DNA from: Calditrichota bacterium
GTDB taxonomy: Bacteria > CLD3
Length of the DNA: 64,000 bases
Direction of reading: 5' to 3'
NCBI GenBank assembly: GCA_008501735.1
Contig: QQUF01000029.1
Coordinates: forward strand, 1-64,000
Below the pieces are notes generated by a model. That model was given only the letters and a program-made list of their open reading frames with translations, did not search any database and was not told the origin of the DNA. Both the position numbers and the translations under genes were made by a program. Of this stretch, positions 9,801 through 19,089 are shown one piece after another (position 1 is the stretch's first letter; each line of letters opens with the position of its first letter).

Positions 9801-10625
9801 TTGAAAATAATTTCACTCCTAAATCTCACAAGACCAATCAATGTTTTGATTGCTTGGATTACCACCTTTGTTGTAATGTGGATTTTAAAAAATCAGAATC
9901 CCTTCTTAGAATTTTGGCAAACTCTTCCTGTTCCTTTAATTTGTGCAGGCGGAAATGTTTTGAACGATTTTTTTGACCTTGAAATCGATAAAATTAACAA
10001 ACCAAATCGCTCACTTCCATCTGGAAAAATTCCACCAAATTTAGCCTTAAGTTTCGCAATTCTACTTTTGCTTTCAGGGATTTCAATTGCTTCCCAATTT
10101 TCAACTCAACTTTTTATAATTTCAATCTTTGCCGCAAGTCTGATTTCGATTTACGATTGGAGACTCAAACGCTTGCCTTTAGTCGGAAATTTTGTCGTTA
10201 GCCTCGTTAGCGGAATGACCTTTCTTTACGCTGGAGCAATTGTTACAAACGTTAGAGAAGCCTTAGTCCCTGCATTTTTGGGATTTTTCTTCCATCTTGC
10301 GAGAGAGATTTTAAAAGACATCGAAGACGTAAAAGGCGATAAAAAAGACGGTGCAAAAACTTTCCCGATTCAGTACGGGATTTTAAATTCCAAAATTCTC
10401 ATAACTTTATTAATTTTAATTTTAATCACCTTAACCATCGTCGTATTTTTTACAGAAAACTATTCTTACTTTTACCTCGTAACTGTATTTTTTACAGTTG
10501 ATTTGGGACTTGTCTTTGTGTTACTTTCGGCGTGGAAAAATCACAGTCCTGAAAACCTTAACAAACTCAACAAACTTCTAAAAATTGGAATGTTGTTCGG
10601 ACTTTTATCTTTGGCTTTGAAATGA
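9801..10625 (+). CDS. UbiA family prenyltransferase
   Basis: NVLNDFFDLEIDKINKPNRSLPSG and IYDWRLKRLPLVGN; multiple TM segments. Confidence 0.85.
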   Translation: MKIISLLNLTRPINVLIAWITTFVVMWILKNQNPFLEFWQTLPVPLICAGGNVLNDFFDLEIDKINKPNRSLPSGKIPPNLALSFAILLLLSGISIASQFSTQLFIISIFAASLISIYDWRLKRLPLVGNFVVSLVSGMTFLYAGAIVTNVREALVPAFLGFFFHLAREILKDIEDVKGDKKDGAKTFPIQYGILNSKILITLLILILITLTIVVFFTENYSYFYLVTVFFTVDLGLVFVLLSAWKNHSPENLNKLNKLLKIGMLFGLLSLALK

Positions 10626-11209
10626 TTTTTAACCTAAAAACTCCTGATTTTATTTTGGCTTCTGCTTCACCAAGAAGGCAAGAACTTTTTAGCCTTTTGG
10701 AACTGAATTTCAAAGTTCAGCCTAGCGATGTTGAAGAAATTCACGACGAAAGTATTTCACCTGAAGAATTAGTTCAAAGTCTTTCTTTACAAAAGGCACA
10801 AGACGTTGCAGACAAAGTTTCTGAAAACCTTGCAGTTGTCGGAGCAGACACAATTGTTCTTTTGGAAAATGAGGTTTTGGGTAAACCTAAAGACAAAGCC
10901 GAAGCACAAAAAATGCTAAGGAGTTTGAGTGGTAAAACTCACAAAGTTTTCACGGGTTTCACGATTTTACACAAAACCCAAAAAATCGAAGTCAGCGAAG
11001 CAGTTGCAACAGAAGTAAAGTTCAAGGAACTTTCTGATTTAGAAATCGAATCTTACGTCAAAACAAAAGAACCAATGGATAAAGCTGGAGCTTACGGAAT
11101 TCAAGGCTTCGGAAGTATTTTAGTCGAAAAAGTAAACGGCTGTTACTTTAATGTTATGGGCTTTCCCTTAAACAGATTTTACGAGGCACTCAAGAAAATT
11201 TATGTCTAA
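10622..11209 (+). CDS. maf: Maf-family nucleoside triphosphate pyrophosphatase
   Basis: ILASASPRRQELF, VVGADTIVLLENEVLGKPKD, DKAGAYGIQGFGSILVEKVNGCYFNVMGFPL. Confidence 0.93.
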   Translation: MIFNLKTPDFILASASPRRQELFSLLELNFKVQPSDVEEIHDESISPEELVQSLSLQKAQDVADKVSENLAVVGADTIVLLENEVLGKPKDKAEAQKMLRSLSGKTHKVFTGFTILHKTQKIEVSEAVATEVKFKELSDLEIESYVKTKEPMDKAGAYGIQGFGSILVEKVNGCYFNVMGFPLNRFYEALKKIYV

Positions 11210-12080
11210 TATCGGACAAAAATTACAACAAGAACGTCAGAAGAGACAACTTTCTTTGGAAGAAGTTAACACCAAGATTGGTGTTAGCGTTAGAATGCTC
11301 CAAGCAATCGAAGCTAACAATTTTTCAGAAGTTCCTGCTCCTTACGTTCGTTCGTTCATCAGGCAATTCGCAGAGTTAGTTGACTTAAATGCCGATGAAT
11401 TACTTCAAGAACTTGGCGGAGAGCAAACTTACAAACCTAAATACAATCCTAAAAATTATGCTTCTGATGACAGCTTTAACTTAGAACCGAACCAACTTTG
11501 GATTATTTTACTTTCTGTAATTGGTCTAGTAGTTTTGGTCTTTCTTTTAAAATCAATTTTAGATTCACCAAAAGAAATGATTGAAAAAACTCAAGAAGTA
11601 ATCGAAGAGCCAAAAACTGAGTCCCTGCAAGAAATTCAAAAAGTTGAAGAAAAGATTACCGAAGCAAAAGTTACTGAATCTAATAAAGAAAAAACAACTG
11701 TCGAATCTCTCGAAAATTTACTGTCAGAAAACGTAGCTGCACAAAAAGAAGAAAAGAGAAAAGTCTTTATAGGTGATTCACTTTCTTTAGAAATTATTGC
11801 AACCGATACAGTTTACACTTGGGTTCAGGTTTTCCCTGACGATGATTCGACTAAAATCCTAAACATAAACATTCGCAATGGCGCAAAAATCCAACGCAAA
11901 GCAGCTGAGAAATTCCAAGTCAGAACAGGAAACTCAGGTGGAATTTTTGTAATCTTTGAAGGGGACTCAATTGGAACTCCAGGAGTTCACGGTCAAATTT
12001 TGAGGAAAATGATTCTTGACCGAAATGGAGTTTCTGAAACAGAACTTTCACCAATTCCTAAACCAAAACCAGTAGAATGA
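11202..12080 (+). CDS. RodZ-like HTH membrane protein
   Basis: N-terminal HTH (GQKLQQERQKRQLSLEEVNTKIGVSVRMLQAIE), TM segment, C-terminal DUF4115-like region. Confidence 0.78.
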   Translation: MSNIGQKLQQERQKRQLSLEEVNTKIGVSVRMLQAIEANNFSEVPAPYVRSFIRQFAELVDLNADELLQELGGEQTYKPKYNPKNYASDDSFNLEPNQLWIILLSVIGLVVLVFLLKSILDSPKEMIEKTQEVIEEPKTESLQEIQKVEEKITEAKVTESNKEKTTVESLENLLSENVAAQKEEKRKVFIGDSLSLEIIATDTVYTWVQVFPDDDSTKILNINIRNGAKIQRKAAEKFQVRTGNSGGIFVIFEGDSIGTPGVHGQILRKMILDRNGVSETELSPIPKPKPVE

Positions 12081-12883
12081 CCGAAACTTGGCGACTTCTT
12101 GAGACAGGTGAAAATTCAGGCGGTTTCAATATGGCTTTGGATTCTGCTTTGCTAAAGTTAATTCCCGAAACTCAAACTCCTATTTTAAGATTTTTTCAGT
12201 GGAAACCTTTTGCAGTTTCTCTTGGTTATGGACAAAAATTAAGTTCTGTAAATTCTGAAAAAATTTTTGCAGAAGGTTTTGAAATTGTTCGCAGACCTAC
12301 AGGTGGAAGAGCAATTTTTCACTCAGAAGAACTAACCTACTCTGTAGTTTTACCAAACAACCATAAGTTTACTCAAAACGGAGTTACGGAAACTTACAAC
12401 AGAATTTCCGTTGCACTTTTGAAAGGCTTAAAGAATATTGGAATCGAAAAAGCCGAATTTGAAAAATCCCAAATTAATTTCAAAGATTTCTACAAAACTG
12501 AAGATTCATTTTCCTGCTTCAACGCTTCTGCTCGTTACGAAATCGTCATAAATGGCAAGAAGATTATTGGAAGTGCTCAAAAACGTACAAACGCAGGAGT
12601 TCTTCAACACGGAAGTATTTTGGTCAGAAAATCTCATCTCAAATTGATTGATTTTCTTTGCCTTTCTTCTGAAAGATTACGCGAGAAGCTAAGAAAAGAC
12701 TTAGTCGAAAAAACAACTGAAATTGCTACAGAACTGGACTCTACTCCTTGTTTTGAAGAAATCAAAAACTCATTCACCAAAGCCTTTGAAGAAACTTTTG
12801 ATGTTGCTTTTGAAGAAAGTTCTCCTTACACTAAAGAACTCGAAACTGCCCATAAAATTGAAAAAGAATCAAGATTCAAATGA
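12077..12883 (+). CDS. Lipoate-protein ligase A family protein
   Basis: NMALDSALL, FFQWKPFAVSLGYGQ, RRPTGGRAIFHSEELTYSV, KIIGSAQKRTNAGVLQHGSIL. Confidence 0.88.
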   Translation: MTETWRLLETGENSGGFNMALDSALLKLIPETQTPILRFFQWKPFAVSLGYGQKLSSVNSEKIFAEGFEIVRRPTGGRAIFHSEELTYSVVLPNNHKFTQNGVTETYNRISVALLKGLKNIGIEKAEFEKSQINFKDFYKTEDSFSCFNASARYEIVINGKKIIGSAQKRTNAGVLQHGSILVRKSHLKLIDFLCLSSERLREKLRKDLVEKTTEIATELDSTPCFEEIKNSFTKAFEETFDVAFEESSPYTKELETAHKIEKESRFK

Positions 12884-13890
12884 AGATTGGAAAAATTAAA
12901 GACGTTCTCGAAATTGTAAAATCTCTTCCAGAAGAAATTAACTCAGAACTGTTCCTAAGAGGGAAAATTACTTTTTCAAGAAATCTTTACGGACACATTT
13001 TCCCCGAAACTGCTGACGACACAAAGTTGACAAAAGTGCTTGATACTTTCATAAAGATTTTCCAAGAAGAAAACAAGTTCAATAATTTTTTGTTCTTTTC
13101 TTTGGAAAGTTTGACTAAAAATGAATTAGCAACTTTAGTAACTTTGCACTTCGTCCCTCCGACAACAAACACAAAAAACTCGTCTTCAAAAGCACTTTTA
13201 CTTTCACCTGACGGAAAATTGGGGATTTTGATTAACGAAGAAAGTCACTTGACGCTTTTCACTTATTTTTTTCAAGAAGAATTTGAAGAAAAATTAGCCG
13301 AGTCAAAAGAATTAATCGATTACTTAGGTTCAAAATTAAACTTCGCAAAAGCACGTGAAAATTTTTATTTCACAGCCAATCCTTACAAAGCTGGAGAAGC
13401 CCTAACAGTTTCGATTCTTGTAAATATGGAAAATTTTCTCGACAAAATTCGCTTTCAAGAATTTGTCAAAAAAGTAAAAGAAAGAGGCTTTAATTTTGAA
13501 GCTGTTGCAACATTTCCGAGCTTTATTTTTCTGAGTTTCCACTTAACTCCAAATGAAAATTTCGAAAGTGTAAAACTCAAGTATGAAAATCTCCTAAACT
13601 TTGTCGGAACAGAAAAACAAAAATGGGAAACGTTTTTGCAAAAGGAAGAAAATGGTTTGGTGCTTTACGACAGATTTTCTAAAGCAGAAGCAATTTTGGA
13701 AAAGTGTTTGTTACTAAATTGGCAAGAAGGAATCTCAATTCTCACAACTTTTTACTCTTTCAAAAAAATCTCAACAAGCAAAATTTACAAGTATTTCTAC
13801 TTCACACTTCCAATGTTTTTTAGCAAAAAATCTCAAGTCGAAAACTCCAAAAACAGAGCAGAATTTTTGAGGAAAGAATTAAAGGATTAG
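12880..13890 (+). CDS. Conserved hypothetical protein
   Basis: 336 aa ORF overlapping the lipoate ligase stop by 4 nt. Confidence 0.55.
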   Translation: MKIGKIKDVLEIVKSLPEEINSELFLRGKITFSRNLYGHIFPETADDTKLTKVLDTFIKIFQEENKFNNFLFFSLESLTKNELATLVTLHFVPPTTNTKNSSSKALLLSPDGKLGILINEESHLTLFTYFFQEEFEEKLAESKELIDYLGSKLNFAKARENFYFTANPYKAGEALTVSILVNMENFLDKIRFQEFVKKVKERGFNFEAVATFPSFIFLSFHLTPNENFESVKLKYENLLNFVGTEKQKWETFLQKEENGLVLYDRFSKAEAILEKCLLLNWQEGISILTTFYSFKKISTSKIYKYFYFTLPMFFSKKSQVENSKNRAEFLRKELKD

Positions 13891-13908
13891 ATGGTTTTGA
13901 ACAAAAAA

Positions 13909-13937
13909 AGAGGCATTCACCAAAAGGTAAAGCCTCT
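13909..13937. terminator. Bidirectional terminator-like hairpin between convergent genes
   Basis: AGAGGC...GCCTCT with inner ACC-AAAA-GGT. Confidence 0.5.
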
Positions 13938-13963
13938 AAAATATTAATGTTTTCCATTAATTC

Positions 13964-15103
13964 TTAAACATTAGAAAGAGCATTTTCTAAGTCTTCGATT
14001 AAGTCTTCCAAATCTTCGACACCAACCGAAAGTCTGACAATTCCGTCAGTTAATCCAAACTTAAGTCTTTCTTCTTTCGGGACAGAAGCGTGAGTCATTG
14101 AAACAGGGTGACTAATTAAACTTTCGACTCCACCAAGCGATTCAGCAAGAGCAAAAATTTTAACATTGTCTAAGAACTTTTTAGCATTTTCGACGCTTCC
14201 CATTTCAAGAGTAACCATTCCGCCAAAACCTCGCATTTGTTTTTTTGCAAGTTCGTGTTGCGGATGACTTTCAAGCCCTGGATAAAAAACTTTTTCAACT
14301 TTTGGGTGAGAGTCTAAAAATTCAGCGATTTTTTGTGCATTTTCACAGTGAGCTCTCATTCTTAAAGCAAGTGTTTTTGTCGAACGAAGAACTAACCAAG
14401 AATCCCAAGGTCCTGGAATCATTCCACTACTGTTTTGCATAAAAGCTAATCTTTCGGCGATTTCTTCCGATGAAGTGAGCAACATTCCGAGAACAACGTC
14501 GCTGTGTCCGCCGAGATATTTTGTCGCACTGTGCAAAACAATGTCAGCTCCAAGAGTCAAAGGACTTTGCAAGTAAGGACTCATAAAAGTGTTGTCAACA
14601 ACGAGCATTGCTCCAGCATTTTTTGCAATTTTTCCAATTGCTTCAATGTCTGAAATATTCAAAATTGGGTTCGTCGGAGTTTCGATGAAAATCATTTTCG
14701 TTTCAGGCGTGATTGCATCTTTTACATTTTGTGGGTTTGTTGTGTCAACCCACGAAAATTTTACACCCCAATTTTTGACAACTTTGTCAAAGTAACGGAA
14801 AGTTCCGCCATAAACGTTGTCTGAAACAATTACGTGGTATCCAGTTTTGAAGAAAACTGCAAGTGCAGAAGTAGCAGCCATTCCTGAACCAAAAGCAAAA
14901 CCGAATTTGCCTTTTTCAAGAGTTGCAACATTTTTTTCTAAAGCAGCACGAGTAAGATTATGAGTTCTTGCATACTCGTAGCCTTTATGTTTACCAAGTT
15001 CATCTTGAACGTAAGTTGAAGTTTGGTAAACAGGAGTCATAATTGCTCCAGTTGTTGGGTCGGGAATTTGTCCCGCGTGAATTGCGTCTGTTGAAAATCC
15101 CAT
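13964..15103 (-). CDS. Cys/Met metabolism PLP-dependent enzyme (cystathionine gamma-synthase/lyase)
   Basis: HSATKYLGGHSDVVLG (PLP lysine), ETPTNPILNISDI, SLGGVESLISHPVSMTHASV. Confidence 0.93.
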   Translation of the reverse strand: MGFSTDAIHAGQIPDPTTGAIMTPVYQTSTYVQDELGKHKGYEYARTHNLTRAALEKNVATLEKGKFGFAFGSGMAATSALAVFFKTGYHVIVSDNVYGGTFRYFDKVVKNWGVKFSWVDTTNPQNVKDAITPETKMIFIETPTNPILNISDIEAIGKIAKNAGAMLVVDNTFMSPYLQSPLTLGADIVLHSATKYLGGHSDVVLGMLLTSSEEIAERLAFMQNSSGMIPGPWDSWLVLRSTKTLALRMRAHCENAQKIAEFLDSHPKVEKVFYPGLESHPQHELAKKQMRGFGGMVTLEMGSVENAKKFLDNVKIFALAESLGGVESLISHPVSMTHASVPKEERLKFGLTDGIVRLSVGVEDLEDLIEDLENALSNV

Positions 15104-15133
15104 TGTTTTTATTCCTGAATTTTAAGGGAATTA

Positions 15134-16066
15134 TTAATCGTGTTTAAATTCGTTCTTAACTAATTTGCGTAAGATTGCTTCCATTTTTTTTGCAAAATGA
15201 ATTTCTTTTGCAGGATAACCAAAAACTATTTCGCCTTCTGAGACGTTTTTGGTAACTCCAGACTTTCCACCGACTTTAGAGTAATTTCCGATTTTCAAAT
15301 GTCCATCAATTCCGACTTGTCCACCAATTTGGACGAAATTTCCAATTTCTACACTTCCTGAAATTCCAGTTTGTGCAGCAATTAAAGTCCCTTTACCAAT
15401 TTTTACGTTGTGTCCAACGTGAACTTGCGAATCAAGTTTTACGAAATCGGAAATTACAGTATCTCCAAGAGTTCCGCAATTGACAGTGCAATTTGCACCT
15501 ATTTCTACAAAATTGCCAATTTTTACTCTTCCAACTTGCGGAATTTTTGTAATTGATTCTTCAGAAGCAACAAAACCAAACCCGTCACTACCAATTACTG
15601 TTCCTGAATGAATTCGGCAATTTTCACCGATTATTGTGTTAGGACAAATTGTTGCATTTGGAAAAATCACAGTGTTTGCAGCGATTTTGCATCTCGCTCC
15701 GATGACTACATTTTCACCGATAATTACGTTTTCGTCAATTCTTGAAGTTGGATTAATTTGTGCGGAAGGAGCAATTCGAGGAACAAAACTTTCTTTAAAA
15801 AAAAGACCCATTACTTTAACTAATGCTAAGTAAGGGTCTTTTACTAAAATTTGTGTTGAGTCTGTTTCGATTTTCTCTTTTGTCAAAATTGCACCTGCTT
15901 TTGAATGAAGTGCAACTTTCTTGTATTTCGTATGGGCTAAAAAGCTGATTTGGTTTTCGGTCGCATCGTCAAGAATTGCGACTTTACTAACTGACTTTTC
16001 AGCATTGCCGATAATTTCTCCAGAAACTAATTCGGCAATTTGTTTGATTGAAAAATCTCTACTCAC
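15134..16066 (-). CDS. lpxD: UDP-3-O-acylglucosamine N-acyltransferase
   Basis: Left-handed beta-helix hexapeptide repeats; GSDGFGFV; QTGISGSVEIGNFVQIGGQVGI. Confidence 0.93.
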   Translation of the reverse strand: MSRDFSIKQIAELVSGEIIGNAEKSVSKVAILDDATENQISFLAHTKYKKVALHSKAGAILTKEKIETDSTQILVKDPYLALVKVMGLFFKESFVPRIAPSAQINPTSRIDENVIIGENVVIGARCKIAANTVIFPNATICPNTIIGENCRIHSGTVIGSDGFGFVASEESITKIPQVGRVKIGNFVEIGANCTVNCGTLGDTVISDFVKLDSQVHVGHNVKIGKGTLIAAQTGISGSVEIGNFVQIGGQVGIDGHLKIGNYSKVGGKSGVTKNVSEGEIVFGYPAKEIHFAKKMEAILRKLVKNEFKHD

Positions 16067-16592
16067 CAGTTCCCTTATTCAATGCTTCGACAACTCTGTC
16101 TGTTAAATCAAAATCTTCTTTTGCGTAAACAATGATTCCTGCAACACTTGCATCAAGAACAAAATCATAACCTTCATTTTTAGAAACTTCTTTAACGATT
16201 TTGTTAATGTCTTCGATGATTGGTTTCATCAAATCATTTTGTTTTCTTTCTGCTTCGCCACCAGGACCAAATTTAACTTTTTCAAACTCCAAAATTTCTT
16301 TGTAAAGAGCTTCGAGTTGTTGTTGCTTTTGGGCTTTCTTTTCATCACTTAAAAGCAAACTTTGTTTTTCAATGTCTTCATTAAGTTTTCTGAATTGAAC
16401 TTGTTTTTGCTCGTATTCTTTTTGCATTTCTGCAACAACTTTTTCAAATTCTTTTGAAGCGTCAATTGCTTCTTGAGATTCGATTAAAACTTTTTCCGAA
16501 AAAATGTAGCCGATTTTTTGGGCAAAAACCGAATTTGCCGTAAAAACTAAAGCTACTAAAAGAAAGGTTAATTTTTTCACTGAATTCTCCAT
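16059..16592 (-). CDS. OmpH/Skp family periplasmic chaperone
   Basis: Signal peptide, IGYIFSEKVL, central coiled coil; between bamA and lpxD. Confidence 0.85.
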   Translation of the reverse strand: MENSVKKLTFLLVALVFTANSVFAQKIGYIFSEKVLIESQEAIDASKEFEKVVAEMQKEYEQKQVQFRKLNEDIEKQSLLLSDEKKAQKQQQLEALYKEILEFEKVKFGPGGEAERKQNDLMKPIIEDINKIVKEVSKNEGYDFVLDASVAGIIVYAKEDFDLTDRVVEALNKGTGE

Positions 16593-16724
16593 ATTTTTGT
16601 TTTTTGAAAGTCTTTGTTCTACTAAGACCTTCGAGTAAAGTTTAGATTTTATTTTTTAAATTGGAGCGTTACTAACGTCCGAAACGTTAGCATCGCAATA
16701 ATTATTAACAATTATTCATAGTCA

Positions 16725-19082
16725 TTAAAAAGGAGCTCCGAATTGGAAGTGAGGTAACCATTTCCCAACTCTTTTTCCATTGCTGTCAAGGTGGTCAAAA
16801 CCGTAACCGTAATCAAGCCCTAGAATTCCAACTAAAGGCAAAAGAACTCTGAAACCCAAACCAGCAGAACGATAAAGGTCAAACGGGTCAGTTGCTGTGT
16901 AACTTCTGTAAACTTTTCCAGCTTCTGCAAAAGCAAGTAAGTAAACGAGAGGGTCAGGAACAATTGGAACTCGAATTTCTGATGAATATTTGATTAATGC
17001 TTTACCACCAATTTGGTTTCCACTGTTGTTAAAAGGTCCTAAATCTCTACTTCCATAACCTCTAAGCGGAGTTCCAAAAGTCAAAACTCCTCCACCAATA
17101 AAAAATAATTCATTAATGTCGATGTCTCGGTCTTCTTGAATCTCGTCAACAATTCCTGTTGTGAAGTCTGTGTAAAGAACGAATTTCCACCAAAGTGGAG
17201 TGTATTTTTCCATTCTGAAAATGTGCTTGTGGTAATCTGCTCCCAAACCTTTAAAAGCATTTGAGTATTCAGTTGTCAAGCTCACGACCGAACCTTCAGT
17301 CGGGAAATCAGCTTTGTCTCTTGAATCTCTCGTAATAATTTGAGTTAAACCTGCACGAACACCTTCATTGTTTTCCAAAATCTCTTCAATGTTTGAATCT
17401 GCAAAGTCTTTGTAGCTTCTGTTTGAAACTCTCAAAATCCAATCGCCTCTAAAGTAATCATCTGGGAATGAAAATCTTCTTCCAAGTCCAAGTGAACCGC
17501 CTGTTTCTCGTGAAGTATAATTGTAAAGTGAGCTTCTTTGTCTTGAAACATCAAAAACTGAAACACTAACTCTTGTTCTTGTCATCAAGAACCAAGGCTC
17601 TGAGAAACTAATTTGAAAAGAACGGAAGCCTCTACCAAATTGCCAATCAAATCCTAACCTTTGTCCGTTTCCAAGAAAGTTATTCATCGCAATTCCGATG
17701 CTTCCAACCCATTTGTCTCTTTGGCTGTAACCTGCGGACATATTTGCTGTGTCTGTTGAACGCTCTTCGACTTCAAAAACAATGTCGATTTCTTCGTCGG
17801 ACTCAGGAATTGGTTTAATATCAGGAACAACGTTTCCAAAATAATTTAAAATAAAAAGCTCTCTTTGGCTTCTTACGAGTGCTGCTTTACTGAAAGTATC
17901 TCCAGGAGCAATCACAAGTTCACGGCGAATTACGTGTTCTTTGGTTTTTGTGTTACCAATAATTTTTATCTCTTTGACTTTTACAGGTTTACCTTCAAAG
18001 ATTGAGAAATGCAAGTCAACTGTATCTTCTGCAACTGGAATTTCTCTTGCATCAATCTGTGCGTAAATGTGTCCGATATCGTAGTAAAGTCCACTGACTT
18101 TGTCATAAATCGCTAAATCTAATTTCTCTTTGTTGTAAGTATCACCTGTTTTCATATCAAGAATTCGGTTAAGTCTTTCAGTTGTAAAGAAACTGTATTT
18201 AATCGAGTCCGCTCTTGAAAGGGTCGAATCTTTGAGTTTTTCAGCAAGTAAATTGCCTTCCCAAGTAATTTTTCCAATAAAATATTTTATTCCTTCTTGA
18301 ACTTTAACATTTATGTACATATCCTCTTTTTGAGGGTCGTAATAAATTGTGTCGCCTGTGATTTGTGCATCTCGGAAACCGTTCTTACGATAAAAGTCTA
18401 AAACGAATTCTTTGTCTTCATCATATTTTTTAGGGTTAAAATCGGCACTTCTCCACCAAGCATTTTCCTTGATTTCTTTCATTTGCTTACGCAGAGTTGC
18501 ATCACTAAAAGATTCGTTTCCTGTGAAAGTTACTCTTTCAACTTGAATCTTTTTCCCTTCGTCAATTCTTACTTTTAGCTTAACTCTTCCAGGCGTTGTT
18601 TCTTCTTGTTCGGTTTTAATTTTGACAAGTAAAAACCCTTCTTCAAGGTAGTAACGGCGAACTTTTTTCTCTGCTTTCTTGATTGTTGTCGGACTAATTG
18701 TTTGCCCTCGAATCAAACCGTAAGTTTGTGCTGCTTCTTGGTCGTCAAGTTCTTCATTTCCACTAAACTCAACTTTTGCAAGTTTTGGATATTCCTTCAC
18801 CTTTATTAAAAGATAAATTCCACTTCCGATTTGCTTTTCAGAAATAACTTGAATGTCAGAAAAGACACGCAAAGCCCAAAGCTGCTTAATTGCATTTTGA
18901 ATATCGTCGCCAGTAGCATTTTGTCCTACGTAAAGACCTGAGTTTAATTTTATCATTTCAGGGCTTGCACCTTCATTCCCTTCTACTCGAATATCTAAAA
19001 TTTCGACGCTTTTAGGCTGTGCAAAAGAATTTCCTGCAATTAGGAAGATTGAAAAAAGTATGATGAGTTTTCTTATAAACAT
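16725..19082 (-). CDS. bamA: Outer membrane protein assembly factor BamA
   Basis: POTRA repeats and Omp85 barrel (FIGGGVLTFGTPLRGYGSRDLGP; C-terminal FQFGAPF). Start set to the Met before signal peptide MFIRKLIILFSIFLIAGNSFAQ, not the longer ORF start at 19259. Confidence 0.92.
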   Translation of the reverse strand: MFIRKLIILFSIFLIAGNSFAQPKSVEILDIRVEGNEGASPEMIKLNSGLYVGQNATGDDIQNAIKQLWALRVFSDIQVISEKQIGSGIYLLIKVKEYPKLAKVEFSGNEELDDQEAAQTYGLIRGQTISPTTIKKAEKKVRRYYLEEGFLLVKIKTEQEETTPGRVKLKVRIDEGKKIQVERVTFTGNESFSDATLRKQMKEIKENAWWRSADFNPKKYDEDKEFVLDFYRKNGFRDAQITGDTIYYDPQKEDMYINVKVQEGIKYFIGKITWEGNLLAEKLKDSTLSRADSIKYSFFTTERLNRILDMKTGDTYNKEKLDLAIYDKVSGLYYDIGHIYAQIDAREIPVAEDTVDLHFSIFEGKPVKVKEIKIIGNTKTKEHVIRRELVIAPGDTFSKAALVRSQRELFILNYFGNVVPDIKPIPESDEEIDIVFEVEERSTDTANMSAGYSQRDKWVGSIGIAMNNFLGNGQRLGFDWQFGRGFRSFQISFSEPWFLMTRTRVSVSVFDVSRQRSSLYNYTSRETGGSLGLGRRFSFPDDYFRGDWILRVSNRSYKDFADSNIEEILENNEGVRAGLTQIITRDSRDKADFPTEGSVVSLTTEYSNAFKGLGADYHKHIFRMEKYTPLWWKFVLYTDFTTGIVDEIQEDRDIDINELFFIGGGVLTFGTPLRGYGSRDLGPFNNSGNQIGGKALIKYSSEIRVPIVPDPLVYLLAFAEAGKVYRSYTATDPFDLYRSAGLGFRVLLPLVGILGLDYGYGFDHLDSNGKRVGKWLPHFQFGAPF

Positions 19083-19089
19083 AGTTTTT

